DNA of 64,000 nucleotides, taken from the NCBI RefSeq assembly GCF_001280845.1, contig NZ_LGHP01000001.1, forward strand, positions 365,904 to 429,903. The letters are read 5' to 3'. Under the pieces are notes generated by a model. That model saw only the letters and a list, made by a program, of their open reading frames with translations. It made no database searches and was not told the origin of the DNA. The stretch comes from Bacillus sp. FJAT-28004 (GTDB lineage: Bacteria; Bacillota; Bacilli; Paenibacillales; Paenibacillaceae). Positions within the stretch are counted from its first letter, which is position 1, and every line of letters begins with the position of its first letter. This document shows positions 62,535 through 64,000 of this stretch, in pieces. Position numbers and translations under genes: made by a program.

Positions 62535-63863
62535 ATGGCAAATCGCAAGCAAATTAAGTTTGGCGCATTGATTCATGGTGTGGGAGGCAATGTGTCGGCA
62601 TGGCGGCATCCGGAAGTGCCGGCTGATGCAAGCGTGAACTTTAAATTTTATACGGAGCAGGCACAGACAGCTGAAGCGGGTAAGTTCGATCTTGTATTTA
62701 TCGCAGACGGTTTATATATAAACGAAAAATCAATTCCTCATTTCTTAAATCGTTTTGAGCCGATTACGATATTGTCCGCACTGGCAGCTGTTACCTCTAA
62801 AATTGGCTTGGTTGGAACGTTATCAAGCTCTTACAGTGAGCCGTTTACGGTTGCGAGGCAATTTGGTTCGCTAGATCATATTAGCGGCGGGCGTGCAGGC
62901 TGGAACGTGGTCACGTCTCCGCTTGAGGGCTCGGCTAGCAATTTCAGCAAAACGGATCATCCTACGCATGATGAGCGCTACAAAATTGCTGAGGAGTATT
63001 TGGAAGTGACACGCGGATTGTGGGATTCTTGGGAGGACGATGCCTTCGTCAGAGACAAAGAGTCAGGTGTGTTCTTCGATCCGTCTAAGCTGCACCGTCT
63101 GGATCACAAAGGCGATTATTTCTCTGTGCAAGGTCCACTTAATATCGCTCGCTCGAAGCAAGGACATCCGGTTATTTTTCAAGCGGGCTCGTCCGAGAGC
63201 GGCAAGAAGCTGGCTGGCAAAGCAGCAGATGCAGTGTTCACGGGCCATGAAAATATCGAAGATGCAAAGGCATTCTACAAAGATGTGAAGGATCGTACGG
63301 TTGCTGAAGGCCGTTCGGTGGACGATATCGTTATTCTTCCCGGTATTGGGCCCATTATTGGACGCACGGAAGAGGAAGCTGAGCGCAAGTATCAAGAGCT
63401 GGCGGAGTTAGTGACGATCGAGAATGCCTTAAACTATTTAGGACGTTTTTTCGAGCATCATGACTTCTCTCAATATCCGCTGGATGAGCAGTTCCCAGAG
63501 CTAGGTGACCTCGGACAAAATAGCTTCCGCAGCGGCACGGACAAAATTAAAAAAATAGCAAAAGAGAAAAACCTTACTCTTCGCCAGGTTGCCCTTCAAT
63601 CTGCGACTCCGCGCAGTCAGTTCATTGGTACTCCTGAGAAGATTGCTGATCTTATTGGGGAGTGGCATGAAGAAGGTGCAGCGGATGGATTCATTATTCA
63701 CACTTCGATTCCAAGCGGCTTGAATGATTTTGTGGAGCTGGTTGTTCCAATTCTGCAAGAGCGAGGTATTTATCGTACCGATTATGAATCGGATACTCTA
63801 CGCGGCAATCTAGGCTTGCCGATTCCAACTAATCGTTATACGAAAGTGAAAGTGAATAGCTAA
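62535..63863 (+). CDS. NtaA/SnaA/DszA-family flavin monooxygenase
   Basis: A 442-residue two-component monooxygenase of the nitrilotriacetate/desulfurisation branch, like YtnJ and Yxe[35 protein letters not shown] and [19 protein letters not shown] are family motifs. YxeK/YtnJ oxidise N-acetylated S-modified cysteine so that the C-S bond breaks. It needs a separate FMN reductase, not seen in this window. AGGAGG precedes the ATG; the repeat-rich gap suggests its own promoter or a long read-through. Confidence 0.92.
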   Translation: MANRKQIKFGALIHGVGGNVSAWRHPEVPADASVNFKFYTEQAQTAEAGKFDLVFIADGLYINEKSIPHFLNRFEPITILSALAAVTSKIGLVGTLSSSYSEPFTVARQFGSLDHISGGRAGWNVVTSPLEGSASNFSKTDHPTHDERYKIAEEYLEVTRGLWDSWEDDAFVRDKESGVFFDPSKLHRLDHKGDYFSVQGPLNIARSKQGHPVIFQAGSSESGKKLAGKAADAVFTGHENIEDAKAFYKDVKDRTVAEGRSVDDIVILPGIGPIIGRTEEEAERKYQELAELVTIENALNYLGRFFEHHDFSQYPLDEQFPELGDLGQNSFRSGTDKIKKIAKEKNLTLRQVALQSATPRSQFIGTPEKIADLIGEWHEEGAADGFIIHTSIPSGLNDFVELVVPILQERGIYRTDYESDTLRGNLGLPIPTNRYTKVKVNS

Positions 63864-63986
63864 TTAATTTTAAAACGAAGTATCTCTCTACATTTAAAGT
63901 AAAGAACGATGTATGACGAGTTTTGAGAGATGGCAGCTTGGTTAAACTAGTATTGTTCGTTTACGCTAAATGGAGGGTCCAATACG

Positions 63987-64000
63987 ATGAAATTTGAGCT
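63987..64000 (+). CDS. Start of a further gene (partial)
   Basis: ATG with GGAGGG 9 nt upstream begins MKFE and runs off the window. A MKFEL start is common in luciferase-like monooxygenases, so another such enzyme is possible, but four codons cannot decide it. Confidence 0.4.

Overview
The window looks like a chromosomal segment of a Paenibacillus-type Firmicute. GC content is moderate, there are strong GGAGG-type ribosome binding sites, and GTG and TTG starts are frequent. A YesM/YesN-type two-component pair sits beside LplA/B/C-like sugar transport genes, and short palindromic repeats lie between genes. All assignments come from reading the sequence and translations. No database search was run. 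I see no tRNA, rRNA, phage, transposase or CRISPR array.

Region 1 (1-9.6 kb) is a carbohydrate-use locus: the tail of a probable Gfo/Idh/MocA oxidoreductase, a cytoplasmic GH3 glycosidase, a YesM-like sensor kinase, an AraC-type response regulator, two LplB/LplC-like permeases and a solute-binding lipoprotein. Region 2 (9.7-10.7 kb) is a TetR regulator translationally coupled to an SMR efflux pump, with a probable operator. Region 3 (10.8-16.8 kb) is a ribose operon, rbsK-D-A-C-B, with a LacI-type regulator at its 3' end and a LacI-type operator at its promoter. A GT39-like membrane protein and a PgsA-like phosphatidyltransferase follow.

Region 4 (19.0-22.3 kb) is a DNA-alkylation repair cluster. 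An AlkA-like glycosylase (apparently using a CTG start) and an AlkD-like protein face an adaA-adaB-radical SAM operon. A GyrI-like protein and an M42 aminopeptidase follow.

Region 5 (24.9-45.3 kb) is a complete Wzx/Wzy exopolysaccharide locus. It holds a Wzz-like polymerase-length protein and tyrosine kinase, a structured leader placed exactly where the eps-associated RNA (EAR) lies in Bacillus, GalU, an initiating sugar transferase, five glycosyltransferases, an acetyltransferase, a Wzy-like polymerase, a flippase, a pyruvyltransferase, ManC and UDP-glucose dehydrogenase. It ends with a large secreted protein made of three ~316-residue repeats and a single-pass coiled-coil protein, neither of which I recognise. 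A SinR-like HTH gene faces the cluster. Next to it lies a ~0.9-kb noncoding array of nine ~112-bp units, each carrying two palindromes.

Region 6 (46.9-53.3 kb) holds a secreted protein of unknown function, a VanW-domain protein, a HAD phosphatase, a HesB-like protein, a probable small Cys-rich protein and an operon of a formate/nitrite-family transporter, lactate dehydrogenase and DoxX. Region 7 (53.4-64 kb) is a LysR-linked cluster: a polar amino-acid ABC transporter, two luciferase-like monooxygenases, an M20 deacylase, a sarcosine-oxidase-like flavoenzyme (apparent ATT start), a DinB protein and a GNAT acetyltransferase. The set resembles the Bacillus ytm/yxe pathways that import, N-acetylate, oxidise and deacetylate S-modified cysteines, with additions not in those models.
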